Positions 1-6,511 of a stretch of DNA of 7,083 nt are shown piece after piece. The stretch lies in NCBI GenBank assembly GCA_013152105.1, contig JAADHA010000436.1, positions 1 through 7,083 on the forward strand, read 5' to 3'. Both the position numbers and the translations under genes were made by a program. Below the pieces are notes generated by a model, which did no database searches, was not told the DNA's origin, and saw only the letters and a program-made list of their open reading frames with translations. Numbering within the stretch: the first letter of the stretch is position 1; each line of letters starts with the position of its first letter. This DNA is from Oligoflexia bacterium. GTDB taxonomy: Bacteria; Myxococcota_A; UBA796; UBA2385.

Positions 1-188
1 AGAACATCGGGGGACGGGAAGCCGGCTCGATCACAGCCGCCCTCTTCCTACAGGAATTCGTCAGCGAGACCCCCTGGGCCCACCTCGACATCGCGGGGCC
101 CGCCTTTCGCGACAAGGCCTTCCGACACCTGGCTCCCGGCGCCAGCGGCGCCATGGTGCCGACCTTGGTGCGCTGGATCCTCTCCTAG
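1..188 (+). CDS. pepA: Leucyl aminopeptidase (M17 family), C-terminal fragment
   Basis: This is the last 61 codons of a gene that enters from the left edge; codons are in phase from base 3 and the stop is TAG at 186-188. The peptide contains an IGGREAGSITAALFL stretch followed by WAHLDIAGPA, then a Gly/Ala-rich GASGAMVPTLV tail. This is the characteristic end of M17 cytosolic aminopeptidases, which release N-terminal residues from peptides using a two-metal centre. The metal ligands and the NTDAEGR segment lie upstream of the window, so catalytic competence cannot be judged. The tail has GASGAMV where many members have GATGxxV, a mild variation. The gene ends one base before the convergent rlmE stop, leaving no room for a terminator between them. 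The family assignment is strong. Whether it is the orthologue of E. coli PepA or another M17 paralogue is not decidable from this fragment. Confidence 0.9.
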   Translation, partial: NIGGREAGSITAALFLQEFVSETPWAHLDIAGPAFRDKAFRHLAPGASGAMVPTLVRWILS

Positions 189-189
189 C

Positions 190-822
190 TCAGGCCGGCT
201 CTGGCTGAAAGCCCTCTGCCACCAAGAAGAACTCGCAACTGCGGCTGCGCGTGGCCTTGGGCCTGTGGCGCCGAACCGTCGCGAAGTGCGCGCGGACTGA
301 CTGGACGAAGGCGGGTGCGTCGCGGCCGTCGAAGACCTTGCAGACGAAGCAGCCCCCAGGATCCAGGACGAGCAGGGCCAGGGCCAGAGCCGCCTCGGCC
401 AAGGCGATCTGGCGCAGATGATCGACATCCTTGGCACCCATGGTGTTGGGCGCCATGTCACAGAGAACGACCTGCGCCGGTCCACCGAGGTGTTCCGCCA
501 CCGTGGCCGGACTGAGATCCTCGATGGGGCACTGCAAGAAGGTGCCCACGTAGTTGTCACAGGGTTCTCGGTCGATGCCGAGAAAGACGGCGCCCGTGCC
601 AGCACGCCGCGCCAGCCAGGCCGACCAGCTTCCCGGGCGACAGCCAAGGTCGAGGTAGCGTCCCTGTTTTCGCACCAACCGGTGCTTTTTCGCCAGCTCT
701 TCCAACTTGAACGCGCTGCGAGCGGGCAGGCCTTGGGCCTTGGCGCGGCGGGTGTAGTGGTCAGGACGGGTGTAGCTGCTCACAGAGCTACCCACCGGAT
801 GAGTGTTGCAAGAAGTGCTCAT
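190..822 (-). CDS. rlmE: 23S rRNA 2'-O-methyltransferase RlmE (FtsJ/RrmJ)
   Basis: A 210-residue protein, almost the same length as E. coli RlmE (209). This family methylates the ribose 2'-OH of U2552 in the 23S A-loop, using S-adenosylmethionine, late in 50S assembly. Visible landmarks are the DHYTRRAKAQG..ARSAFKL entry near residues 21-40, SAM motif I (LDLGCRPGSW, 57-66), CDMAPN (121-126), CKVFDG (161-166) and CEFFLV (196-201). The K-D-K-E catalytic tetrad is present as K39, D122, K162 and E197. Motif I reads GCRPGSW where E. coli has GAAPGGW; the glycines and proline that matter for the loop remain. The ATG at 822 is the first start in frame, and an AGGG lies four bases upstream of it. The gene stands alone on this strand: convergent with the aminopeptidase, divergent from the VWA lipoprotein 41 bases away. 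Its promoter must lie at least partly in the 5' end of that neighbour. Confidence 0.95.
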   Translation of the reverse strand: MSTSCNTHPVGSSVSSYTRPDHYTRRAKAQGLPARSAFKLEELAKKHRLVRKQGRYLDLGCRPGSWSAWLARRAGTGAVFLGIDREPCDNYVGTFLQCPIEDLSPATVAEHLGGPAQVVLCDMAPNTMGAKDVDHLRQIALAEAALALALLVLDPGGCFVCKVFDGRDAPAFVQSVRAHFATVRRHRPKATRSRSCEFFLVAEGFQPEPA

Positions 823-835
823 TTTGCCCTAACAT
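806..835 (+). promoter_or_regulatory. Candidate sigma-70-type promoter for the VWA lipoprotein gene
   Basis: TTGCAA at 806-811 and TAACAT at 830-835 are separated by 18 bases; each hexamer matches the vegetative consensus at four of six positions. A start of transcription near 842 would leave about 22 untranslated bases, with the GGAG ribosome site at 855-858. The element lies within and just before the 5' end of the divergent rlmE gene. In GC-rich DNA such matches arise by chance, and sigma-factor preference in this organism is unknown, so this is only a candidate. Confidence 0.3.
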
Positions 836-863
836 GCGGAGTACGCCCTGACCCGGAGTGGCC

Positions 864-2900
864 ATGCGCTCGATCCTCACACCGTCTCTCGCCATCCTCA
901 TCTCGCTGGGGCTGGCGGCCTGCAGCGACAAGGGCACAGGCAGCGACACCGGTACGGGCACCACCGCCGGAACGACCACCGACGGGGGCGCGACCGGAAC
1001 CGGCGGCGACTTCGATGGGGACACCATCCTCGACCTGCACGAGGGCACCGAGGACGCCGACGGGGACGGGCTGCCGAATTTCCAGGACGACGACTCTGAT
1101 GGCGACACGATCAAGGACTTCATCGAGGCCGGCGACAGCGACCCGCTGACCCTGCCGATCGACAGCGACGGGGACGGCACCGACGACTACCTGGATCTGG
1201 ACAGCGACAACAACTGCGTCAGCGATGAACTCGAGAAGAACCCGACCGGCACGGGTCCCGGCGACACGGACGGCGACGGGGTGCCCGACTACGCCGACCC
1301 AGACAACGACGGCGACGGCATCAGCGACATCATCGAGATCGGCGACGCCTGTGGTCTCATCGACTCGGACATGGACGGTACGGCCGACTACATGGACACC
1401 GACTCCGACAACGACGGAATCGGCGATATCTTCGAGGGGGGCACCAACGAGTACGAAACCAACCCGGTCGACACCGACGGCGACGGCGTGCCCGACTACC
1501 TGGACCAGGACAGCGACGACGACGGCATCAACGACGCCGATGAGTCCGGTGTCTCCAGCCCTGATGAAGAACCTCGGGACACCGACGGCGACGGCCGCTA
1601 CGACTACGCCGACACGGACAGCGACGGGGACGGTCTCTCCGACCGCGACGAACTCTACCTCTACCTGACGGACCCCTACGACTCCGACACCGATGGGGAC
1701 GGCTTCTCAGATGGTGGTGAGTTGGCCGCCGGGACCGACCCGCTCGACGACACCAGCGTCATCGACGGCATCTATGTAGAAGTCAGCGAGCGCACTGAGA
1801 CCGAAGAAGAATTCGACTTCGACGTGCAGATCCAGATGGGTGACATCGGCTTCATGCTGGACACGACCTGCTCCATGAGCTCCACCGCCAGCGCCATGGC
1901 CAGCGAATTCAGCCAGATCGTGACCCAGTTGGCCCTGTCGATCCCAGACGCCGAGTACTCCTTCTCGACCTTCGATGACTACGCCTACGCAACCTACGGC
2001 TACAGCGCCAACAACGACAAGCCCTTCTACTTGCGCAAGCAGATCACGTCGTCGACCAGCCAGGTCCAGACCGAGATGACCGCCTTCGAGATCCACTACG
2101 GCGGCGATGGCCCCGAGGGCTCCATGGAAGCCATCAGCCAGGCATCCGCCGGCATCGGCTACGACCAGAACTGCGACAGTGTCTACGATGACGACACCGA
2201 TATTCGCCCCTTCCTGGCCAGCAGCGACGATCCATTCGGTGGCCTGGGCGGCGAAAACTGGTCGGCGAGCCCTCCGGGTGGTGGTGACATCGGGGGCATG
2301 GGCTTCCGAGACTTCGCCCTCCCGATCATCGTCTACGCCACCGACACCTACATGCGTGATCCCGAGAACGGCTACGGCACGCCCAACGGCTGTCCCACCG
2401 ATGCTGCCTTTAGCGATGTCGTCTCTGACATGAGCGATCTGGGCGGCTACCTGATCGGAATCTGCACCTACAGCACCCTCTGCACGCCGCAGATGGAGGA
2501 CCTGGCGGCCGCGACCGGCAGCTACGCAGACACCGACGGTGACGGTCTGATCGACAACCCGCTGGTCTTCGAGTGGTCGGGCGGTGACTCGGAATTCCGG
2601 ACCACCGTCGTCGACGCCATCCAGAACCTGATCAACTCGATCCAATTCGACCGGGTCGAGCTTCAGGTGGTCGGGGACGAGTGGGGCTTCGTCACCAGTA
2701 TCGATCCCGAAGCCTACGATAACGTTAGCGAATTGGGCGCCGGCTCGACTACCCTGTCCTTCACGCTCAACTTCCGCGGAGTGGTGGCAGCCACAACTGA
2801 AGATCAGCTCTTCGGCATGACCCTCAATGTCATCGGCGATGAGTCCATCCTGCTCGACACCTTGGATATCATCGTGGTGGTCCCCGGCACGACCTACTGA
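864..2900 (+). CDS. Lipoprotein with TSP3-type calcium repeats and a VWA domain
   Basis: A 678-residue predicted lipoprotein. The ATG at 864 follows GGAG (855-858) by five bases; the in-frame GTG at 858 overlaps that site and is rejected. Residues 1-20 form a signal peptide with lipobox LAAC (lipidated C20), then a Thr/Gly/Asp spacer to about 48. Residues 49-283 carry 14 DxDxDGxxD-type loops, the pattern of thrombospondin type 3 repeats that bind calcium and stiffen when loaded. Residues about 326-590 form a VWA domain: MIDAS motif DTTCSM (D333, T335, S337), an integrin-beta-like GGDGPEG (414-420) and a TDT segment with D494. One more DTDGDGLID loop lies within the domain (556-564). Residues about 595-678 look like a beta-sandwich tail. 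Seven cysteines besides C20 (for example 118, 163, 336, 437, 510, 534, 540) could form disulfides. The likely role is a surface adhesin or calcium-dependent protein-binding lipoprotein; the ligand is unknown. It is monocistronic. Confidence 0.88.
   Translation: MRSILTPSLAILISLGLAACSDKGTGSDTGTGTTAGTTTDGGATGTGGDFDGDTILDLHEGTEDADGDGLPNFQDDDSDGDTIKDFIEAGDSDPLTLPIDSDGDGTDDYLDLDSDNNCVSDELEKNPTGTGPGDTDGDGVPDYADPDNDGDGISDIIEIGDACGLIDSDMDGTADYMDTDSDNDGIGDIFEGGTNEYETNPVDTDGDGVPDYLDQDSDDDGINDADESGVSSPDEEPRDTDGDGRYDYADTDSDGDGLSDRDELYLYLTDPYDSDTDGDGFSDGGELAAGTDPLDDTSVIDGIYVEVSERTETEEEFDFDVQIQMGDIGFMLDTTCSMSSTASAMASEFSQIVTQLALSIPDAEYSFSTFDDYAYATYGYSANNDKPFYLRKQITSSTSQVQTEMTAFEIHYGGDGPEGSMEAISQASAGIGYDQNCDSVYDDDTDIRPFLASSDDPFGGLGGENWSASPPGGGDIGGMGFRDFALPIIVYATDTYMRDPENGYGTPNGCPTDAAFSDVVSDMSDLGGYLIGICTYSTLCTPQMEDLAAATGSYADTDGDGLIDNPLVFEWSGGDSEFRTTVVDAIQNLINSIQFDRVELQVVGDEWGFVTSIDPEAYDNVSELGAGSTTLSFTLNFRGVVAATTEDQLFGMTLNVIGDESILLDTLDIIVVVPGTTY
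1008..1712 (+). repeat. Array of 14 Asp-rich calcium-loop coding repeats
   Basis: Fourteen nine-residue DxDxDGxxD-like units are spread over residues 49-283 of the VWA lipoprotein. They tend to alternate between DTDGDGxxDYxD and DSDxDGIxD forms, giving a longer composite period. Nucleotide copies are similar but not identical: 1262-1291 and 1470-1499 encode the same DTDGDGVPDY with several synonymous differences. This points to an old duplication kept by protein-level selection rather than recent slippage. The least typical unit is DSDNNCVSD (113-121), where the central glycine is replaced and a cysteine enters the loop. Confidence 0.85.
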
Positions 2901-2904
2901 CCCG

Positions 2905-2937
2905 CCGCCACACTGCCGCCACACTGCCGCCACACTG
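2905..2937. repeat. Three perfect 11-bp tandem repeats between convergent genes
   Basis: The unit CCGCCACACTG occurs three times head to tail (2905-2915, 2916-2926, 2927-2937), starting five bases after the VWA lipoprotein stop codon. The array is flanked by ACCCGC (2900-2905) and GCGGGT (2937-2942), a six-base inverted repeat that would place the array in a 31-base loop. There is no T-run on either side, so a classic intrinsic terminator is not supported. The 11-bp period is not a multiple of three, which fits its non-coding position. Confidence 0.85.
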
Positions 2938-2966
2938 CGGGTGCGAAGCGACCGCCGATCATAAAC

Positions 2967-4115
2967 TCATCGATCCGAGACCACCCTGGTCACGGACAGC
3001 TTCAGATCCAGCGTGATGTCCGAACTTGTCGGCGTGGCCTGGTGAATCTCGACCGCCAGCACATTGGTCCCGGACACCAACACCGAAGCGTCCACGCTGT
3101 ACTCGAAGAAGGCCGTCTCGTCGCCACCACTCACCGCCACAGAAGCCATGGTGGCCGCCGTGACATCACCGGTCGGCATATTGCTGCGTGCGATCTCCGT
3201 ACCGTTGAGCCAGACCAGCGCTCCATCGTCCCGCATCAGGCCCACCTGCGCCGCCGTCACCGCCGAGAGGTCGGCGACGCCTGCGTCCGCCGGGTCGAAG
3301 GCCAGGCGGAACCAGGTGGTGGTGTACTTCGCGTTGGCGTCTGCTCCATAGGACACGACTGTGGTCTGGCTGTCTCCGTAGCCCAGCGGCGCGACACCGC
3401 TTGCCCAGGCGCTGTCGTCATAGGCAGCCAGCATCCAGTCGCTGTCAGTCAGGGCACCGTCGTCACGGTAGCGCCAGGTGCTGGCCGCCGCCACCAGCTC
3501 AACATCCTCGGTCTTCACGACCCCGTTGCGTTCACCAGGCGTGCCCCGAAAGACGTGCTCCAGGCAGTCCTTGCCGGTACAACAGTCATCACTCCGGGCC
3601 ACCGCGAAGTCTGGATAGACCACCCCAAAGGCCACCACGGTACCGTCGCCTTCGGGATCGAAGAGTGCGACCTCTTCCCCGCTCTCTTCGAGCTTGAAGC
3701 CCAGGTGCTGCGGTCCGGCGATGATGTTGTCATCAGCGTAGAGCAGCAGCGGTCCACCAGGGGGCACGCTCAGGTCGCCAGAGAGCGTGTGTTTGTCTGG
3801 CTGACTGCGGTCATCGCTGATCGTCCAGCCGTCCAAGGAGATCGCTTCGTCGGTGGGGTTGAAGATCTCGATCCAATCTGGATGGCTACCGTCCTCCAGG
3901 ATCAGCGCGGCGTCGTTGCCCGGCATGATCTCGTTGATACACAGCGCTGGCGCCACACCCGGCGTCCCCGCGCGGGAAGCCGCGCCGTTCACCATTGTTC
4001 GCGGCGCGACAGGAGCGCTCGGCACTGAGCTCCACGATGCTGAGCTCCACGATGCTGAGCTGCACGATATGGTCAGCGCGAGCATCAGCCCCGGCAGCGA
4101 GCGGTCGAGTACCAT
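2967..4115 (-). CDS. Lipoprotein with lamin tail domain and C-terminal beta-sandwich
   Basis: A 382-residue protein. The ATG at 4115-4113 shares its A with the upstream cotH-like stop (TGATG), the pattern of translational coupling; a G-rich stretch precedes it. Using that start gives a short signal peptide and a PROSITE-style lipobox (LTISC, C18). Residues about 59-196 match a lamin tail domain: INEIMPGN opening, DWIEIFNPTDEAISLDGW, and a closing TPGERN. A cysteine cluster, DDCCTGKDC (C178, C179, C184), is inserted where family members usually have a plain serine/glycine-rich turn, and C59 could be a partner. Residues about 210-382 resemble the galactose-binding-like beta-sandwich often found in secreted bacterial proteins (WRYRDDG, APLGYGD, RDDGALVWLNGTEI, GTNVLAVEIHQ). 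No catalytic motif is seen, so a binding or scaffold role at the envelope is likely. It is the second gene of an operon with the CotH-like gene. The domain calls are firm; the ligand is unknown. Confidence 0.85.
   Translation of the reverse strand: MVLDRSLPGLMLALTISCSSASWSSASWSSVPSAPVAPRTMVNGAASRAGTPGVAPALCINEIMPGNDAALILEDGSHPDWIEIFNPTDEAISLDGWTISDDRSQPDKHTLSGDLSVPPGGPLLLYADDNIIAGPQHLGFKLEESGEEVALFDPEGDGTVVAFGVVYPDFAVARSDDCCTGKDCLEHVFRGTPGERNGVVKTEDVELVAAASTWRYRDDGALTDSDWMLAAYDDSAWASGVAPLGYGDSQTTVVSYGADANAKYTTTWFRLAFDPADAGVADLSAVTAAQVGLMRDDGALVWLNGTEIARSNMPTGDVTAATMASVAVSGGDETAFFEYSVDASVLVSGTNVLAVEIHQATPTSSDITLDLKLSVTRVVSDR
4025..4069 (-). repeat. 15-bp in-frame tandem repeat at the lipobox
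   Basis: Two perfect 15-bp copies (4025-4039 and 4040-4054) and a third with two mismatches (4055-4069) lie at the signal-peptide cleavage region of the lamin-tail lipoprotein. Read on the minus strand they encode ISCSSA, SWSSA and SWSSV. The TGC of the lipobox cysteine corresponds to TGG (Trp) in the later copies. The repeat lengthens the spacer directly after the lipidated cysteine in steps of five residues without shifting the frame. Confidence 0.85.
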
Positions 4116-5467
4116 CACAGCCCCCACCAGGAGCGCAGCGCCGCGTCACGGCCTTCGATCATGGTGCGCAGAGTGTCCCGGTAATACATAACGTAGTCGT
4201 AGGAGCATTCCCGCCGAGGATCGGCCACCATCGGGTCGTAGGTCAGCTCGGCCATCGTGTCAAATAGATTCAGGATCGCAGGCACATCCAGCGTGTCGAG
4301 CAGCTCAGCCATCGCCAGGCCCTGTGAGGCAAAACAGTTTGGATCCCCCCAGCAGCCCGAGGCGATCGTACCCAGCGGCGTCCACCAGGACATACCCCAA
4401 TCGGTGTCGTTGAGGAAACTGTAGTCGAAGTCCCAGGGGATGAACTTCATCCGACCGTCGATCGGATCGAAATAGACCCGGTAGTTGTTGGTGTTGAGCG
4501 CATAGCCGTCATTGTGACCGACCCACTGCTCCGCCGCCAACATTCGGTGAACATTGTCGAAGTCGACCACCAGGGAGAGCTGGTCCTGGAAACTATCGGA
4601 GCCATACCAGGCCCAGACCGTATCGGAGATCAACGTGATGTCTTCATGATCGACATCGACCCCCTCCTCGAGCTGGTAGAGGGCGTCATCCCCGGTGGCG
4701 AAGTCCAGCAACTGGTACGTGCCATCGTCATAATACACATACTTGCCATCGTAGAGATTCCCCGTCGGATCGTCGAAGTTCCGCACCAGGAAGCGGTCGT
4801 CCGGCGTCTCGATCATGACGTAGAGCCCGTAGTCCCCTCCGTTGACCGTGACCTGTGCCCAGGATGTGCGCGAGGCCGCGACACCGGCGTCCCGCATCAC
4901 GCCATAGGCGATGGGCTCCTTGAGATAGGTGCAGTCAACAACGCTATTGTTGAGGCTGAGGGTCTCCAGGCCAAAGAAGCGCTGGTTGCTGATGTACTGG
5001 TTGAAGTCCAGCTTGAACTTGGGCTTGCCCGACAAGTCGCGAAACGATCCGATCTTGCCACGCAAGCGCACGCCGATCGTGGGCATGGCGATGCCGTCGA
5101 AGCTCACCGCACCTTGGACATAGGTGTACGGGTCCGTGCCCAGACTGCCTACGGCCGAGTCCGACAGGGTGATGGCGATGTCGTGGATCACCAGCGGGTC
5201 GTAGATCCAACTGTCCAGGTCCGGGTCCTGGTCGCCGATCTCTTCAACCACCAGCACAGGGTCTGGCGGGCCGATGCCCGAATCTCCGGAGTCCCTGGCG
5301 CCGCTGTCCGGGCCGCCGCCCCCAGTGGTCGTCTCAGTTCCCGAGTCGCCAACCGTAGTCGACTTCGGGGTCGCGCTGTCGCCAGCCCCACCCGTCCAAT
5401 GGCCGAGGGTGCAGGACAGCGACAGGGCGGCTGAGAGCAGGGCGGCTGGCGCGGAAGAGAAGAGCAC
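4115..5467 (-). CDS. CotH-kinase-family lipoprotein
   Basis: A 450-residue protein starting at GTG (5467-5465), with GGAG five bases upstream; no better in-frame start is seen. A hydrophobic leader ends in ALSLSC (C19), a non-canonical but acceptable lipobox, followed by a Thr/Ser/Gly/Asp spacer to about residue 68. Residues about 93-440 match the CotH family: an N-terminal strand region with a VRLRGKIGSF motif (133-142), KPKFKLDF (148-155), FGLETLSLNN, a YLKEPIAYGVMRDAGV helix, and VNGGDYGLYVMIE (208-220). The core HND (318-320), NNYRVYFDP, and IPWDFDYSF (343-351) follow, with D346 and D348 as likely metal or catalytic acids. CotH proteins are atypical secreted kinases, known from spore-coat phosphorylation in Bacillus; ATP supply outside the cytoplasm is an open issue for this family. 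It is the first gene of an operon with the lamin-tail lipoprotein. The family call is strong; kinase activity is inferred. Confidence 0.88.
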   Translation of the reverse strand: MLFSSAPAALLSAALSLSCTLGHWTGGAGDSATPKSTTVGDSGTETTTGGGGPDSGARDSGDSGIGPPDPVLVVEEIGDQDPDLDSWIYDPLVIHDIAITLSDSAVGSLGTDPYTYVQGAVSFDGIAMPTIGVRLRGKIGSFRDLSGKPKFKLDFNQYISNQRFFGLETLSLNNSVVDCTYLKEPIAYGVMRDAGVAASRTSWAQVTVNGGDYGLYVMIETPDDRFLVRNFDDPTGNLYDGKYVYYDDGTYQLLDFATGDDALYQLEEGVDVDHEDITLISDTVWAWYGSDSFQDQLSLVVDFDNVHRMLAAEQWVGHNDGYALNTNNYRVYFDPIDGRMKFIPWDFDYSFLNDTDWGMSWWTPLGTIASGCWGDPNCFASQGLAMAELLDTLDVPAILNLFDTMAELTYDPMVADPRRECSYDYVMYYRDTLRTMIEGRDAALRSWWGL

Positions 5468-5590
5468 GAGCGCTCCGAGGCACGGACATCATGCCACGTC
5501 CCGGCCCCATCGCCCGCTGTCATGGCAGAATGCCCAGCGACCAAAGACCCATCAAGCCACGTCGGGTGGCCCCGTGATCGGAGAGGAAGC
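5468..5590. promoter_or_regulatory. Divergent intergenic region between CotH-like and SMP-30-like genes
   Basis: These 123 bases separate two outward-facing genes and must carry promoter information for the CotH/lamin-tail operon, and probably for the propeller gene. The octamer GCCACGTC occurs twice (5493-5500 and 5556-5563). The second copy begins a small hairpin, GCCAC-GTCGG-GTGGC (5556-5570), just before the propeller gene's ribosome site. No convincing -10/-35 pair was found on either strand. A role as an operator is inference only. Confidence 0.35.
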
Positions 5591-6511
5591 ATGCTCACTC
5601 CCCTGCCCGCCCTGGCTGTCCTGCTCGCCTGTACCCGATCGCCCTCCAGCGGCGACACCGGCGCGGGCACCGCAAGCGGCACCAGCCAGACCACCACCGC
5701 TCCTGACTGCTGGACCGACCTGGCACCCGGCGACGTGCAGACGATGGCGACGGGCTTCAGCGCGGGCACCGAGGGCCTGGCCTTCGTGGACGGCCGGCTC
5801 TTCATCGGCACCCCCACGGAAGTGCTGGAGATGGCCGGTGACGGCAGCACCACGACCCTGTGGACCCACGACCATGTGCTGGGGCTGGCGGCCGTGGGCG
5901 CGGGCCTGTGGGTGGCCGATCCCGGTGTCTTTGATTTCGGCGGCGACACCGACGGCCAGATCTGGTCGCTGGACCTGGATGGCCAGGCAGCTCTACTCTC
6001 ACAAGGCTGGTCAAACCCGAACTTCTTGACCGCGACCCCCTGGGGCACGGTGCTGATGGCCGACGACACGGTCGCCGGTCTGTGGGAATTCGACGACAGC
6101 GGCAACAGCGCCGCCACCCCCTGGCTGGCCGACATCGAGAGCCCCAACGGCATCGTCGCCACCACCGACACGGTCACCGTGGCCTCGACCTTCTCGACCG
6201 ACGGCGAGGTCTGGCGCGCCCCGGTCAAGGACGGGGTGGCCGGCACGCCCAAGCTCTGGGCGACCACCGCCCGGGGTGGGGCGAACGACGGGCTCGCCCT
6301 GGGGCCCGACGGCAGCATCTGGGTCGCCGTGAACCTGGCCGGCGAGCTGTGGCGGATCAGCCCGGACGGCAAGGCATCCAGCTTCGTCGACGGGCTGATC
6401 ACCCCGGCCAGCCTGGGCTTCGGCCAGGGCGATGACTTCGATCCCTGCTCGCTCTACGTCACGTCCCTCTACGGTCAGGACGTGGTGCGGGTGGCGGTCG
6501 GGCCAAGCTGA
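5591..6511 (+). CDS. SMP-30/gluconolactonase-like beta-propeller lipoprotein
   Basis: A 306-residue protein. The ATG at 5591 is preferred because GAGG lies four bases upstream and the first 14 residues give a clean signal peptide with lipobox LLAC (C14). An earlier in-frame ATG at 5522 would add a charged, non-signal extension. After a Ser/Thr/Gly spacer, residues about 50-304 show the blades of an SMP-30/gluconolactonase/LRE-type propeller: TEGLAFVDGRLFIG, ESPNGIVATTDTVTVAS, NDGLALGPDGSIWVAV and GELWRISPDGK. E61, N186 and D233 fall in contexts like the metal-ligand positions of SMP-30 lactonases. C40 and C286 sit at the two ends of the propeller and could close the ring. It may be a lactone hydrolase or a non-catalytic binding propeller; the substrate is unknown. 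It appears monocistronic and ends in a dyad shared with the convergent gene. Confidence 0.8.
   Translation: MLTPLPALAVLLACTRSPSSGDTGAGTASGTSQTTTAPDCWTDLAPGDVQTMATGFSAGTEGLAFVDGRLFIGTPTEVLEMAGDGSTTTLWTHDHVLGLAAVGAGLWVADPGVFDFGGDTDGQIWSLDLDGQAALLSQGWSNPNFLTATPWGTVLMADDTVAGLWEFDDSGNSAATPWLADIESPNGIVATTDTVTVASTFSTDGEVWRAPVKDGVAGTPKLWATTARGGANDGLALGPDGSIWVAVNLAGELWRISPDGKASSFVDGLITPASLGFGQGDDFDPCSLYVTSLYGQDVVRVAVGPS

Noticed and set aside
858..866. GTG at 858 as the start of the VWA lipoprotein
   Set aside because: It overlaps the GGAG ribosome site; the ATG at 864 has proper spacing and keeps the same signal peptide.
418..1149. Plus-strand frame running from rlmE into the VWA gene
   Set aside because: It overlaps two confident genes in other frames, and its C-terminal part is the Arg/Thr-rich frameshift reading of the Asp repeats.
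1008..1712. CRISPR-like or non-coding repeat array
   Set aside because: The periodicity is explained by in-frame calcium-loop codons with synonymous variation; there are no constant repeats with unique spacers.
1707..2933. 408-codon open frame on the minus strand opposite the VWA gene
   Set aside because: It is a shadow of the GC-rich coding strand. The plus strand has a lipobox, calcium loops and a MIDAS motif, while the antisense product has no recognisable domain.
3042..4028. Long plus-strand frame opposite the lamin-tail gene, and a similar one at 4514-5434 opposite the CotH-like gene
   Set aside because: Both lie wholly within genes with clear family motifs on the minus strand; their products are His/Arg/Val-rich and unlike any family I recognise.
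4113..4127. GTG at 4127 as the start of the lamin-tail lipoprotein
   Set aside because: The ATG at 4115 overlaps the upstream stop as TGATG and gives a compact signal peptide; the upstream start only adds four residues.
5523..5538. Sigma-54-type promoter near TGGCAGAATGCC
   Set aside because: The GG and GC elements are 11 rather than 10 bases apart and the flanking consensus is poor.
5522..5590. ATG at 5522 as the start of the propeller lipoprotein
   Set aside because: It would place a charged 23-residue extension before a clear signal peptide, while the ATG at 5591 has its own ribosome site.
5188..6402. 404-codon open frame on the minus strand opposite the propeller gene
   Set aside because: It overlaps the well-supported propeller lipoprotein and the CotH start, and its product is low-complexity Ser/Pro/Arg without motifs.
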